Assembly (NCBI GenBank): GCA_034002905.1
Contig: JAVEZQ010000001.1
Span: 62,001-126,000 of the forward strand
DNA: 64,000 nt
Reading direction: 5' to 3'
From: UBA8914 sp034002905
GTDB taxonomy: Bacteria; Pseudomonadota; Alphaproteobacteria; UBA9219
Shown: one piece after another, positions 43,633-51,952 of the stretch
Position numbering within the stretch: position 1 is the first letter of the stretch
Layout: each line of letters opens with the position of its first letter
Made by a program: the position numbers and the translations under genes
The notes under the pieces: generated by a model
What the model saw: the letters and a program-made list of their open reading frames with translations, nothing else
Told to the model about the DNA's origin: nothing
The model's database searches: none

Positions 43633-43663
43633 GAGACATGTTTTTAGCGTAAAGGAGTTGCTG

Positions 43664-44944
43664 ATGTTGATACAGACCTTGAGCGGACGAAAAGAAAATC
43701 GTCGCGGCTTTACCTTGATCGAACTTGCGATCGTCCTGGCAATTACGGCCCTTCTGACCGTTGGTCTTTGGCGTATGATGTCCAGTGCCAATACTGAGAT
43801 GCGCGATCAAGCCACTGCCGACCAGCATAAACAACTTATCAACGCCGTTCGCGCCTATTTGGCGAGTTCGGATGGACAGAATGTAGTTGTTGGTTCTTTG
43901 GCTGTTGGTGGCACCTCGCCCGCCTTAGGTCCGAATGCTGTCACAGTCGGTCCTTGTGCGCCAGCCGCGTTTTGTAATTTTATCCCTACAAATTTTATAA
44001 ACAAAAATTCCTATAATCAGGAGTATCAAATTAGGGTTCGTAAGGATTCCGGCAGCAGCTATTCCTTTATGATCAAGACGACTGGTGGCGATGTTATTCC
44101 CGATACCTCCGGTGGCCGTATCTCCAGCGTGATTGGCGCTGATGGTGGGTTTGTTTATCAAGCTGACGTTTGTGGTGCAAACAAGGCTTGTGGCGCTTTT
44201 GGTACATGGGAGTCAGATCCTGTTGTAACCTATAGTTTTCCTGACGCGGCAGGAGGGCAGGTTGCCTCGCTTACTTTCGTTGGTACTGATGCAAATTCCG
44301 CAAGCCCATGGCTAGCGCGTGAATTATTTGGCCCCCCTGATGCTGTTGGTGACGTTTCAAGGTTCAACAAATTGCACACAACTATTTCTATGAACGGACA
44401 GACGATCTGGGGAGATGTGAACGGATATGCGGGAAGTATTAGTAATTTGAACACGTTACAGCTGGGCCGTGCAGCTGACACAGGTTCGATCCCGCTCGAT
44501 ATTGAGGGTCACTGCGATTCAGCAGGGATTAATCCACCAGCCTCTGGCTCTTGTGAAGTCGCAGCGAACATTGTTGGTGACGTTGGGGTTCTGGGCCGCG
44601 TGACAGCAGCAGAACTATACGCTGGTCGCTATATTTATGATACTCCTGCTTCTGATATTAATCTGAAGAAGGACGTGAAGCCGATCGAGAACGCACTCGA
44701 TAAATTTGCAAAAATCAAGGGCTACTCCTTCCTCCTTAAAAATACTGGTGAAGCAAAGTATGGTGTAATCTCGCAGGAAGTTGAAAAAGTGTTCCCCGAC
44801 GTTGTCCATCCGATTGAAAGTGGATACAAGGGCGTCGATTATATGGGGCTTGTTGGCCCGCTTGTTGCAGCGGTTAACGAGCTGCGCGTGCAAAATATCG
44901 AATTACGCAAAGAACTGGATCAGCTCAAAGCACGCCAAAAATGA
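43664..44944 (+). CDS. PilV-like prepilin with C-terminal peptidase S74 intramolecular chaperone
   Basis: 426-residue prepilin-adhesin candidate. The leader MLIQTLSGRKENRRG precedes FTLIELAIVLAITALLTVG (Gly/Phe cleavage, Glu5). The middle, about residues 40-260, resembles the shufflon constant region of PilV: TNFINKNSYNQEYQIRVRK, MIKTTGGDVIPDTSGG, VIGADGGFVY, and KLHTTISMNGQTIWG. A fibre-like stretch follows (LGRAADTG, VAANIVGDVGVLGRV). From residue 330 the C-terminus is an S74 domain: SDINLKKDVKPIENALDKF, YGVISQEVEKVFPDVV, and a coiled tail ELRVQNIELRKELDQLK. Such domains trimerise phage tail fibres and cut themselves off before the Ser. ATG 43664 follows AAAGGAG. Confidence 0.8.
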   Translation: MLIQTLSGRKENRRGFTLIELAIVLAITALLTVGLWRMMSSANTEMRDQATADQHKQLINAVRAYLASSDGQNVVVGSLAVGGTSPALGPNAVTVGPCAPAAFCNFIPTNFINKNSYNQEYQIRVRKDSGSSYSFMIKTTGGDVIPDTSGGRISSVIGADGGFVYQADVCGANKACGAFGTWESDPVVTYSFPDAAGGQVASLTFVGTDANSASPWLARELFGPPDAVGDVSRFNKLHTTISMNGQTIWGDVNGYAGSISNLNTLQLGRAADTGSIPLDIEGHCDSAGINPPASGSCEVAANIVGDVGVLGRVTAAELYAGRYIYDTPASDINLKKDVKPIENALDKFAKIKGYSFLLKNTGEAKYGVISQEVEKVFPDVVHPIESGYKGVDYMGLVGPLVAAVNELRVQNIELRKELDQLKARQK

Positions 44945-44960
44945 GGAGTTAATCAAAAGA

Positions 44961-44987
44961 AAAAAGGGGGGCAAAGCCCCCCTTTTT
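44961..44987. terminator. Bidirectional terminator between the pilV-like gene and the Cys-rich gene
   Basis: AAAAAGGGGGGC, loop AAA, GCCCCCCTTTTT: a 12-bp perfect stem with T runs on both strands. It can end the pilus transcript on the plus strand and the convergent transcript on the minus strand. Confidence 0.9.
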
Positions 44988-45005
44988 AATTCCTGTATGG
45001 AAATA

Positions 45006-45404
45006 TTACTGACGCCCTTCAAGTGAGCAGGAAACCTGACATATATTCGGATTACCTGATACCGGTTGAATACAACACGTTGGTGTCATTGTTAGGCCAC
45101 TTCTTGCCTTCTGTCCCGGCTTAGGATTAAAACATAGATTCGAACTCAACCCTGATCTCTTTTCAAAAAACTCGTTTTCCTCTGAGCGTTTAAAGAATCT
45201 GCGTTTCACGCAATTGTTGGCGATGGCAAAGGCTTTATCCTCGATGGCAGCCATTTGCTCCCGATTGTTGGGGGATGGGCAAGGAAATGTTGAGGGGCAA
45301 TAGACTTTGCCAAAGACTGGAACGAAAGCATCGTCCGCTGCTTGCGCCTGTGCAGAAAAGGCGAAAATAGCGGCAACAATTATCAAAGGGGTCGAAAGGC
45401 GCAT
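45006..45404 (-). CDS. Hypothetical small secreted Cys-rich protein
   Basis: Unrecognised protein of 132 residues. A clear Sec signal peptide (MRLSTPLIIVAAIFAFSAQA, cleavage after AQA-A) leaves about 110 residues with eight cysteines (YCPSTFPCP, NNCVKRRF, NLCFNP, TCCIQP, NICQVSCS), likely four disulfides in the periplasm or outside the cell. It is convergent with the pilV-like gene across a shared terminator and divergent from rluD. Position beside the pilus genes hints at a shared context, but no functional motif supports that. Confidence 0.7.
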   Translation of the reverse strand: MRLSTPLIIVAAIFAFSAQAQAADDAFVPVFGKVYCPSTFPCPSPNNREQMAAIEDKAFAIANNCVKRRFFKRSEENEFFEKRSGLSSNLCFNPKPGQKARSGLTMTPTCCIQPVSGNPNICQVSCSLEGRQ

Positions 45405-45471
45405 GAGGACACTCCTTAAAGTCAGAAAAAAGGATGGCGCATTTTAGGAAATTATCTCATACAATACAAGT

Positions 45472-46470
45472 ATGAGTAATATGAAGATGATAGAAGTTCT
45501 AATCGCGGTTTCCGGGCGGCTTGATAAGGCTTTGGCTGATTCGGTTGCGGCAGACGCGGCGTTGTCCGGTTATGGTTTGTCCCGTGCGCGTTTGCAGCAA
45601 CTTGTCAAAACGGGAATGGTTAGAAAAAACGGCGCCTCTGTCGTTGAGGCCAAAATGCCCGTTAAAGCCGGAGATGCATTCGAAATCTCCTTACCGCCGC
45701 CTGTCGAGGCTCAACCTGCTCCACGGGAAATGCCGCTTGATATCATTTTTGAAGATGATGATGTGATCGTCCTCAACAAGCCTGCAGGCGTTGTGGTGCA
45801 TCCCGCGGCTGGTCATCGGGATGATACGCTTGTCAATGCGTTGTTGGCCCATTGTAAGGGGAGTCTGAGTGGAATTGGCGGTGTCGCTCGCCCCGGCATT
45901 GTGCATCGTCTGGATAAGGACACAAGCGGCCTATTGGTTGCGGCCAAAAATGATCATGCGCATCAGGTGTTGAGCCGTCAGTTTGCGGATCGAAGCCTCA
46001 GCCGCCTTTATCAGGCGTTGGTCTGGGGGGTTCCTCATCCCCTGAGTGGAGAGATTGAAGGTGCGATAGGCCGCCATCCCAAAAACCGGCAAAAGATGGC
46101 CGTCGTTGCGCATGGGGGCAAAGAAGCCTTGACCTATTATTCTGTGAAAGAAGCCTTCGGTGTTTTTGCCTCGCTTGTTGAATGTAAGCTCGCAACAGGG
46201 CGCACGCATCAGATTAGGGTTCATATGGCGCATCAGGGGTATCCACTTATTGGTGATCCTGTTTATGGCCGTCAACGACGCGTTAAGGCCAAGGTGTGGG
46301 GGGATAGAACGGTATTAAGCCTTCTTGAGGCGTTCGACCGGCAGGCGCTGCATGCAGGTGAACTCCGCTTCCTTCATCCAAAAACATCTAAGCAAATGAA
46401 ATTTAAGGTAGATTTGCCGGATGATTTTCAAGCCCTCCTTCATCGAATTCGTACCGAGGGAAGGGCTTGA
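45472..46470 (+). CDS. rluD: Pseudouridine synthase, RluD family
   Basis: 23S rRNA pseudouridine synthase of 332 residues (RluA/RluD type, positions 1911/1915/1917 in the RluD case). An N-terminal S4 domain covers about residues 13-80 (GLSRARLQQLVKTGMVRKNG). The catalytic loop is PGIVHRLDKDTSGLLVAAKN with the nucleophilic Asp, and the conserved LATGRTHQIRVHMAHQGYPLIGDPVYG follows (ends LATG and VYG). It precedes rpoH by about 120 bp, a common alphaproteobacterial neighbourhood. Confidence 0.93.
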   Translation: MSNMKMIEVLIAVSGRLDKALADSVAADAALSGYGLSRARLQQLVKTGMVRKNGASVVEAKMPVKAGDAFEISLPPPVEAQPAPREMPLDIIFEDDDVIVLNKPAGVVVHPAAGHRDDTLVNALLAHCKGSLSGIGGVARPGIVHRLDKDTSGLLVAAKNDHAHQVLSRQFADRSLSRLYQALVWGVPHPLSGEIEGAIGRHPKNRQKMAVVAHGGKEALTYYSVKEAFGVFASLVECKLATGRTHQIRVHMAHQGYPLIGDPVYGRQRRVKAKVWGDRTVLSLLEAFDRQALHAGELRFLHPKTSKQMKFKVDLPDDFQALLHRIRTEGRA

Positions 46471-46553
46471 AAAGAGAGGCCTTATGGCCCACATTGGAGC
46501 TGGGCTGCAAAAGGAGCTTTTGGCCCCTTTTTTGACAAAATGGACTGTCAGAG

Positions 46554-46572
46554 TCCTCTTAAGTCAAGAGGA
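46554..46572 (+). other. Hairpin in the rpoH leader
   Basis: TCCTCTT, loop AAGTC, AAGAGGA: a perfect 7-bp stem ending 19 bases before the TTG start, directly 5' of the ribosome-binding site AAGGAAGG. It could modulate translation of rpoH or simply be a leader structure. No thermosensor consensus is recognised. Confidence 0.4.
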
Positions 46573-46591
46573 AACAAGGAAGGCGTAAGAT

Positions 46592-47491
46592 TTGAACGTT
46601 TCATCCGCACAACTGCCAATCCTTAAGGGGGAGGGGAACCTTTCCTTTTACCTGCGTGAAATTCGCAAATATCCCATTTTGGATGCGGATGAGGAATTTA
46701 TTTTGGCTAAGGCTTGGCGTGAGCATGATGATGTGGAGGCTGCACATAAGCTTGTGACAAGCCACCTGCGGTTGGTTGCAAAGATTGCGATGGGGTATCG
46801 CGGCTATGGGCTGCCATTGTCCGAGTTGATTTCCGAAGGCAACGTCGGAATGATGCAAGCAGTTAAGCGTTTTGATCCAGACCGTGGTTTTCGCCTTGCC
46901 ACATATGCCATGTGGTGGATTCGTGCGGCAATTCAGGAATACATCCTTCATTCATGGTCGCTTGTAAAGATCGGTACAACCGCCGCGCAGAAGAAGTTGT
47001 TCTTTAATTTGCGTCGACTGAAGCGCGATATGCGGGCAATAGATAACGGTGATTTGTCTCCGGATCAGGTTTCTCATATTGCGGAGCAGTTGGCTGTGCC
47101 AGAGCGTGAAGTTATCGACATGAATCGACGACTGGCCGGTAGTGACCAATCGCTTAATGCTCCCGTAGGGCGTGATGGTGAACGAGAGGGTGAGTGGCAG
47201 GACTGGTTGGCAGATGAAACGGAATCTCAGGAACATGCTCTTGTAGCAGCACAAGAGACGGAGCACCGCCAGCAGCTTTTGCAGCAAGCGATGAAGTCTC
47301 TTAATGCGCGGGAAAGGGAAATCATTGTTTTGCGCAGACTACAAGAAAAGCCACTGACCCTTGAAGATTTGTCCCAAAAGTTTGGTGTAAGTCGTGAACG
47401 CGTTCGACAGATCGAGGTGCGGGCCTTTCAAAAGCTTCAGGAGAGCATCAAGAAAGCAGCCCTCAAACAAGGCATAGTCATGAATCAATAG
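46592..47491 (+). CDS. rpoH: RNA polymerase heat-shock sigma factor (sigma-32)
   Basis: Sigma-70 family group 3/RpoH factor of 299 residues. Region 1.2/2: NLSFYLREIRKYPILDADEEF and the RpoH box in the 2.4-3 area QKKLFFNLRRLKRD. Region 2 core: ISEGNVGMMQAVKRFDPDRGFRLATYAMWWIRAAIQEYIL, represented here by its ends. Region 4.2 HTH: LTLEDLSQKFGVSRERVRQIE. The start is TTG 46592 with AAGGAAGG at good spacing, and no ATG suits the family N-terminus better. It controls chaperone and protease genes in heat stress. A hairpin lies in its leader. Confidence 0.95.
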   Translation: MNVSSAQLPILKGEGNLSFYLREIRKYPILDADEEFILAKAWREHDDVEAAHKLVTSHLRLVAKIAMGYRGYGLPLSELISEGNVGMMQAVKRFDPDRGFRLATYAMWWIRAAIQEYILHSWSLVKIGTTAAQKKLFFNLRRLKRDMRAIDNGDLSPDQVSHIAEQLAVPEREVIDMNRRLAGSDQSLNAPVGRDGEREGEWQDWLADETESQEHALVAAQETEHRQQLLQQAMKSLNAREREIIVLRRLQEKPLTLEDLSQKFGVSRERVRQIEVRAFQKLQESIKKAALKQGIVMNQ

Positions 47492-47525
47492 CTTTGACGT
47501 GTCTTGACGATACTTTTTCTCCGAC

Positions 47526-48251
47526 TTATATGCGCCCCTGCTTTCGTTCTTGTGCCACGATGCCAGAGATATCTCCACCACAGGATTTGCTGAGCCGTTC
47601 GTACTCTTGTGGTGTGTCAACGCGGTCTTGAGCTTCACTTCGCTGTGCCGTTAAATACTGGCCGATCTCCTCGACTTTTTTATTGAGCGTTTGCCTTAAC
47701 ATGCTTTCGACATCGTATGGGTTTTGTCCGCGAACAACGCCAATGGCTTGAACAATCCGGTTAAGCTCGTTCTGGACATAGGGGGCGTAGCTTTCGACAA
47801 TCATCCTGTCTACGGTCACATGCTTGTTTTCGTGTTCGAGCACTTGGTTGTAGGCACAGCTGCCAGACGATATCTCCCTTGGCATATAGATTGTTGTGTC
47901 ATCAAAGCCAAATGTCATTTCAACCTTCGTGATTTGCCCACAGATGGCCTGCAAAATTGTTGAGCTTTTCGATGTGACTTGAAAGGACGTTTCAATTTTC
48001 ATGGTGGCAGCAGTGAGGCCAACTGGCGTTTCCCGCGTGGATACAGCAAGGTTAGGGTTGTTGGTTGCCGCGATAGCTCGAATTTCAGCCAAACTTTTGC
48101 TGGCATCAATTTTGGGCATCTGTGCAATTTTTCGCACTACGACTTGTGGGCGAATAAAAGAGGTACACCCATTGGGTGTTGCCGCGACGACGGGGGATGA
48201 GCCCAAAGCAAGCGCGAAGGTAAAGAATAGGATGGTTCGAGGGCAGGGCAT
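47526..48251 (-). CDS. Predicted secreted HExxH protein (DUF922-like)
   Basis: 241-residue protein with a signal peptide (MPCPRTILFFTFALALGSSP, cleavage near VAA). The motif LEHENKHVTVDRM holds HExxH at about residues 140-144, suggesting a zinc metalloprotease. Four cysteines (NGCTS, AICGQ, GSCAY, KSCGG) may form disulfides. It resembles DUF922-type predicted zinc-dependent proteases by general pattern; substrate unknown. It is convergent with rpoH, stops 34 bp apart. Confidence 0.7.
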   Translation of the reverse strand: MPCPRTILFFTFALALGSSPVVAATPNGCTSFIRPQVVVRKIAQMPKIDASKSLAEIRAIAATNNPNLAVSTRETPVGLTAATMKIETSFQVTSKSSTILQAICGQITKVEMTFGFDDTTIYMPREISSGSCAYNQVLEHENKHVTVDRMIVESYAPYVQNELNRIVQAIGVVRGQNPYDVESMLRQTLNKKVEEIGQYLTAQRSEAQDRVDTPQEYERLSKSCGGDISGIVAQERKQGRI

Positions 48252-48438
48252 GCGTAGTCTGTTTCAGCGCGAGGCCATGTGTATGGTCTGAATTCTGAAG
48301 ACTATAAGCGTCATTGGTTAACAAATGACAAGATTTTTTATTAGTTTCGTGAATTTTGAGGTACAATGCCTCATTCATAGAAATTAAGTCATATTTTTGA
48401 TTAAGAAAAAAACACATTTCAAGGTTAGGAATTTACTC

Positions 48439-48708
48439 ATGTCAGAAAACGTCATCTATACCCGTTCACCATCATGGCATCATCAACCCAGTATTGTGCG
48501 TGCCTTAATGGCTGTTGAGAGCATGACATCGAGCAAAGTCGTGCGGGTGACAAAGCAGGCTTGGGGTCATATTCACTTTCCGACGACGGTTTACCCCTTA
48601 AGCGATAGCTCTGCCCAGCAGCTCCTGTCTCACGATTCGGATGCTTTGGCTGAAAATGCCATGCGATATCTTGAGCAAGCGTTTCTCTTTGGAGAATCGG
48701 TACAATAA
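48439..48708 (+). CDS. Hypothetical small protein
   Basis: Unrecognised protein of 89 residues starting MSENVIYTRSPSWHHQP at ATG 48439, with TTAGGA upstream. The frame is open back to 48397 without a better start. No signal peptide or membrane helix. The C-terminal half (ALAENAMRYLEQAFLFGES) looks helical. It lies 113 bp upstream of the larger unknown gene, with a short AT-rich gap, and may be its partner. Function unknown. Confidence 0.55.
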   Translation: MSENVIYTRSPSWHHQPSIVRALMAVESMTSSKVVRVTKQAWGHIHFPTTVYPLSDSSAQQLLSHDSDALAENAMRYLEQAFLFGESVQ

Positions 48709-48821
48709 AGGGTTTATAAAACATAAAGTTAGAGTTTCTGTGCTTGAAATTATATTTCGAGCTTGTGTTTTTTTAGGTCTTTGAGCATTTTTTGGCAAAA
48801 TACATACGGAATGGGAATAAG

Positions 48822-50030
48822 ATGCGCGAAATGCAGTTGCCAAATGGCTTGCTCTCTCATCACATCAGCCAACCGATGGTTCGTAACCAAATTTGCTTTA
48901 ACGGAAATATTATTCGCACGGCGCCCGATCGCATGACCTTTTTTATTCGGAAGGATGCCGATCTTGCGACGCGACAGATGCGAGAGGCGTATGGACAAAA
49001 CGCCGGAAAACACGTTTCTGTAAATATAAATCCATCACGACAAAATGTATCACAAGTTATCACAGAAGCTTATGCAGAATGGGGCCGTCAGGTCGTAGCG
49101 TCAATCGTCAATTATTTTGACTATGAACGATGCGGGATATCGTCGCGATCGGCACATGAGTCCAACGTTCATTTTCATAATGCATCAGGTTTGGCCCAAA
49201 CCATTATAACGCGTTCAAGCCATTATTTAGCCGAAAGGCAGAACTCACGTAAAATCATTTATGTATCACTTGACGACTTGATCACATCATCGGATTTTGG
49301 AAAAGCACATATACCCAGAGCCTCTTTCGCTGAAATCGGGTTTTCAAGAGAATTTACTCTGGAAGGCGAGCAAAAAGGTTATGTGGGGCGTCCCGGTAAG
49401 GGGCCTTTAGAACAACAATTGAGTAAATTAAAGGACATTTGTAAGCAAGAGCGTGCGGGGCGAAAGAAAAAAGTTGGGTTGGTTTTATTAGAGGATAACA
49501 TTCGTCACGCCAAGATGCCTTTATGGATTGTCGAACGGATGAAAGAACGCGGCGTTTTAGGGGAGGCCAAGGTTGTCGCTATCGCGACCTGTTTTTCTCT
49601 TGCAAGCAAGGAAGAACGTGAAAAACTCGTAGTTGATGGAAAAGTTATGCCCCTTATCGTGGGGTACGAATATGAGGGTGGTGCGTGCGAGCACATCACG
49701 ACTCGTGATCACTTGTTTGATGGCCTTGTCGTAAAAACGGGATCATTTTTTGGGCGTCTTCCTTCGTTTATGCTTCCTGATAGAAAAATGTGCGATTTAT
49801 TCAAAATCAAAGCGGTTAGCGTAAGGAGCTTCCGCCAAGAAGTCATCGACGCTAATATACAATTCTGTGAGACGTTGAAGACAAGATTGGGGGAAACCCC
49901 GTCGCTTTCCAGCTTTTTGTCAGGGCCAGTCTTGGCGAATATATGCAATATCTCTCAGTCGTCTTCGATGGCTGTCGTTCTTGAGAAATACAGGCCACGC
50001 CGTGTGCCCCTATCCCTAGTCAAAGGGTAA
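48822..50030 (+). CDS. Hypothetical protein with a possible phosphoribosyltransferase-like segment, paired with nucleoside hydrolase
   Basis: Unrecognised soluble protein of about 402 residues (a TTG at 48792 could add 10). Near the middle, KKKVGLVLLEDNIRHAKMPLWIVERMKERG has the hydrophobic-strand/acidic-pair look of a PRPP-binding loop (LLEDN), and IVGYEYEGGACEHIT follows. This is only a resemblance. The N-terminal third contains basic and aromatic segments without known motifs. It ends 6 bp before the nucleoside hydrolase start, so the two are surely co-transcribed, which points to nucleoside or base metabolism. Alternatively it could belong to an unrelated stress or defence module. Confidence 0.6.
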   Translation: MREMQLPNGLLSHHISQPMVRNQICFNGNIIRTAPDRMTFFIRKDADLATRQMREAYGQNAGKHVSVNINPSRQNVSQVITEAYAEWGRQVVASIVNYFDYERCGISSRSAHESNVHFHNASGLAQTIITRSSHYLAERQNSRKIIYVSLDDLITSSDFGKAHIPRASFAEIGFSREFTLEGEQKGYVGRPGKGPLEQQLSKLKDICKQERAGRKKKVGLVLLEDNIRHAKMPLWIVERMKERGVLGEAKVVAIATCFSLASKEEREKLVVDGKVMPLIVGYEYEGGACEHITTRDHLFDGLVVKTGSFFGRLPSFMLPDRKMCDLFKIKAVSVRSFRQEVIDANIQFCETLKTRLGETPSLSSFLSGPVLANICNISQSSSMAVVLEKYRPRRVPLSLVKG

Positions 50031-50036
50031 CCCGCA

Positions 50037-50966
50037 ATGCTGTCTCCTTTCATTTTGGACTGCGACACGGGGCGGGATGATGCGCTTGCGATACTTTATG
50101 CCTTAAAAAAAGAACTGCCGATGCAGGCTGTATTTGCTTCCTACGGAAATACAACGCTCAATAATGTTGTTGATAATTGTTTGCGTGTTATTCCTTTGGG
50201 GGGTGGAAAAACGCCTGTATTCATAGGAGAAGAACATCCCTTAAGTTCCCATCCTTTATACGAAGACGTGGTCCTTCCCCGCCAAGAGCAGGCGGGTAAT
50301 GGGCTGTGTAATGTTTTGTTGCCAGACAGTGGAAGAGCGGGCACACCTCTGACTGCAGTGGAGCGTGCCGCATGGATTGATGAGAAGGCCCGACGAGTTG
50401 GACCCGTTGATTATTACATTACGGGACCGGCAACGAATTTTGCCGCTATGTTGCCCCATCTTGCTTCAGGATCTATCCGCCGCGTTGTGATGATGGCCGG
50501 GCGATTGGGAAATCAATGGGCGAAAATGCCAACCCCGGATTTTAATATTGCCTGCGATCCACCTGCCTTTCAGATGCTTTTGGAAAGCTCTTTTGAAATT
50601 GTGCTGGTCCCTGTTAATACAACTTATTTGATACATCTGTCCTTGCCCGAAATTAACGAGTTAGAAGGTCTGGACGATGTTGCGCGTTTTTCAAAAGAGC
50701 TCATGATTGCACACTGTCGCTCCTTCTCTCCGGAGCCAGTTTTCTATTTTCATGATCCAAGCGTGCTTTTCGCGCTGAAGTATCCTGCGTCTTTGCTTTC
50801 TACAAAAGTGTCGTTCGATGCCAACCTAAAATCGCCTTCTTTTGGACGGATTATGGAGGTCGGTGAAAGCGAAGCGGGGCGGTGTGTATATGTGTTTGAG
50901 CCGGATGATCCTGAGCGGGCGGCCATATTGGCCGATATTCTCGTTACAATTGGGCTATCCTCTTAA
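50037..50966 (+). CDS. Nucleoside hydrolase (IUNH family)
   Basis: Inosine-uridine-preferring nucleoside hydrolase-like protein of 309 residues that would split ribonucleosides into base and ribose. The calcium/ribose-binding Asp cluster is PFILDCDTGRDDALAILYAL at residues 4-23. Other family positions: AVFASYGNTTLNNV (the usual VxGN region), YYITGPATNFAAML, and DFNIACDPPAFQMLLES (N and D for ribose/Ca). The C-terminal His-containing segment is less clear. Start ATG overlaps no other gene and follows AAGGGTAA at the end of its partner gene. Confidence 0.85.
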   Translation: MLSPFILDCDTGRDDALAILYALKKELPMQAVFASYGNTTLNNVVDNCLRVIPLGGGKTPVFIGEEHPLSSHPLYEDVVLPRQEQAGNGLCNVLLPDSGRAGTPLTAVERAAWIDEKARRVGPVDYYITGPATNFAAMLPHLASGSIRRVVMMAGRLGNQWAKMPTPDFNIACDPPAFQMLLESSFEIVLVPVNTTYLIHLSLPEINELEGLDDVARFSKELMIAHCRSFSPEPVFYFHDPSVLFALKYPASLLSTKVSFDANLKSPSFGRIMEVGESEAGRCVYVFEPDDPERAAILADILVTIGLSS

Positions 50967-51064
50967 TAGCGAGAAAAAGTCTTCCAGCTTCTTGAACATT
51001 TATAAAGATGATTTAACGTATAATCCGTGTGATTCGGAATGTTCGGCAAGGGGTGCGTTGCGTC

Positions 51065-51952
51065 GTGTCCATCGATAAAGACCATAGGGGAAAAGTCATT
51101 TTACCAAACGCGGCGCGACGGCGTTTTTTGAAGCTTGCCTATTCTGTGGCGCCTGCCGTTTCGATCGCTTTGCTTTTGCCGACCTCCTTATGGGCAAAGC
51201 CTGCTGGCGGGCAACTGACGCCCAAGTTGACTGGAGAGGCTCCACAGGTCCTTGCAAAGCCGAGACCGCCCCGTTTACTTATGATAGATCCCGGCCATGG
51301 AGGTCATGATCCTGGTGCTATTGGCTTGTCTGGAACGCGGGAGAAAGATGTGACCCTTGATATAGCGCGCCGTATGGCGGAGGCTGTCGCAAGGGAGAAA
51401 GGTGTCGATGCGAAGATGACCCGAGAGCAGGATGTTTTTCTTCCATTGGCGGAACGAGTTGAGATTGGACATAAGTCTCGAGCTGATATGTTTGTTTCTA
51501 TCCATGCGGATAGTGCACCAAATTGCAATGCGCGCGGGCTTTCGGTTTACAGCCTTTCCAAAAAAGCTTCGGACCAATTTGCCAACCAATTGGCAGAGAA
51601 AGAAAATCAGGCCGACCTAATCGGTGGCTTGCATGTGCCTGTTGAGGATCAAGAGGTTGCGGAGATCTTGTTTGATTTGGCGGCTCGCCATACGTCCAAT
51701 ACAGCGCAAAGGGTTAAGGTTGGCTTTGTAAAGGCCATGGAAAGACAGTGGCAATTGCTAGACCAACCAATGCGCTCAGCCAACTTTGCGGTTCTTCGGT
51801 CGCCAGAAGTGCCTTCCCTATTGATAGAAACGGGTTTTTTGTCCAATAAGAAAGATGAATCTCTTCTGGCCCAACCCGCGCAACGACAGAAAATTGCGGA
51901 ATTAATGACTCAGGAGCTGACTTTTCTGATGAAAAGCTCGCTATTTGGTTAA
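51065..51952 (+). CDS. N-acetylmuramoyl-L-alanine amidase (AmiC-like) with Tat-type signal
   Basis: Periplasmic zinc amidase that cuts the lactyl-peptide bond of peptidoglycan during cell separation (about 295 residues). The n-region ARRRFLKLAYSVAP carries a twin-arginine RRxFLK motif, then a hydrophobic core to WAKPAGG. Amidase_3 markers: LLMIDPGHGGHDPGAIG (zinc His), EKDVTLDIARRMAEA, DMFVSIHADSAPN (zinc His and Glu region), and LLIETGFLSNKKDE with catalytic Glu. A TATAAT at 51019-51024 would put the transcript start near 51031, which favours GTG 51065 over GTG 51029. No AMIN domain is present. Likely activated by the NlpD-like protein and exported by TatABC. Confidence 0.92.
   Translation: MSIDKDHRGKVILPNAARRRFLKLAYSVAPAVSIALLLPTSLWAKPAGGQLTPKLTGEAPQVLAKPRPPRLLMIDPGHGGHDPGAIGLSGTREKDVTLDIARRMAEAVAREKGVDAKMTREQDVFLPLAERVEIGHKSRADMFVSIHADSAPNCNARGLSVYSLSKKASDQFANQLAEKENQADLIGGLHVPVEDQEVAEILFDLAARHTSNTAQRVKVGFVKAMERQWQLLDQPMRSANFAVLRSPEVPSLLIETGFLSNKKDESLLAQPAQRQKIAELMTQELTFLMKSSLFG

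Noticed and set aside
43664..44944. Shufflon with invertible C-terminal segments
   Set aside because: No repeated sfx-type recombination sites and no rci-like recombinase gene beside the pilV-like gene.
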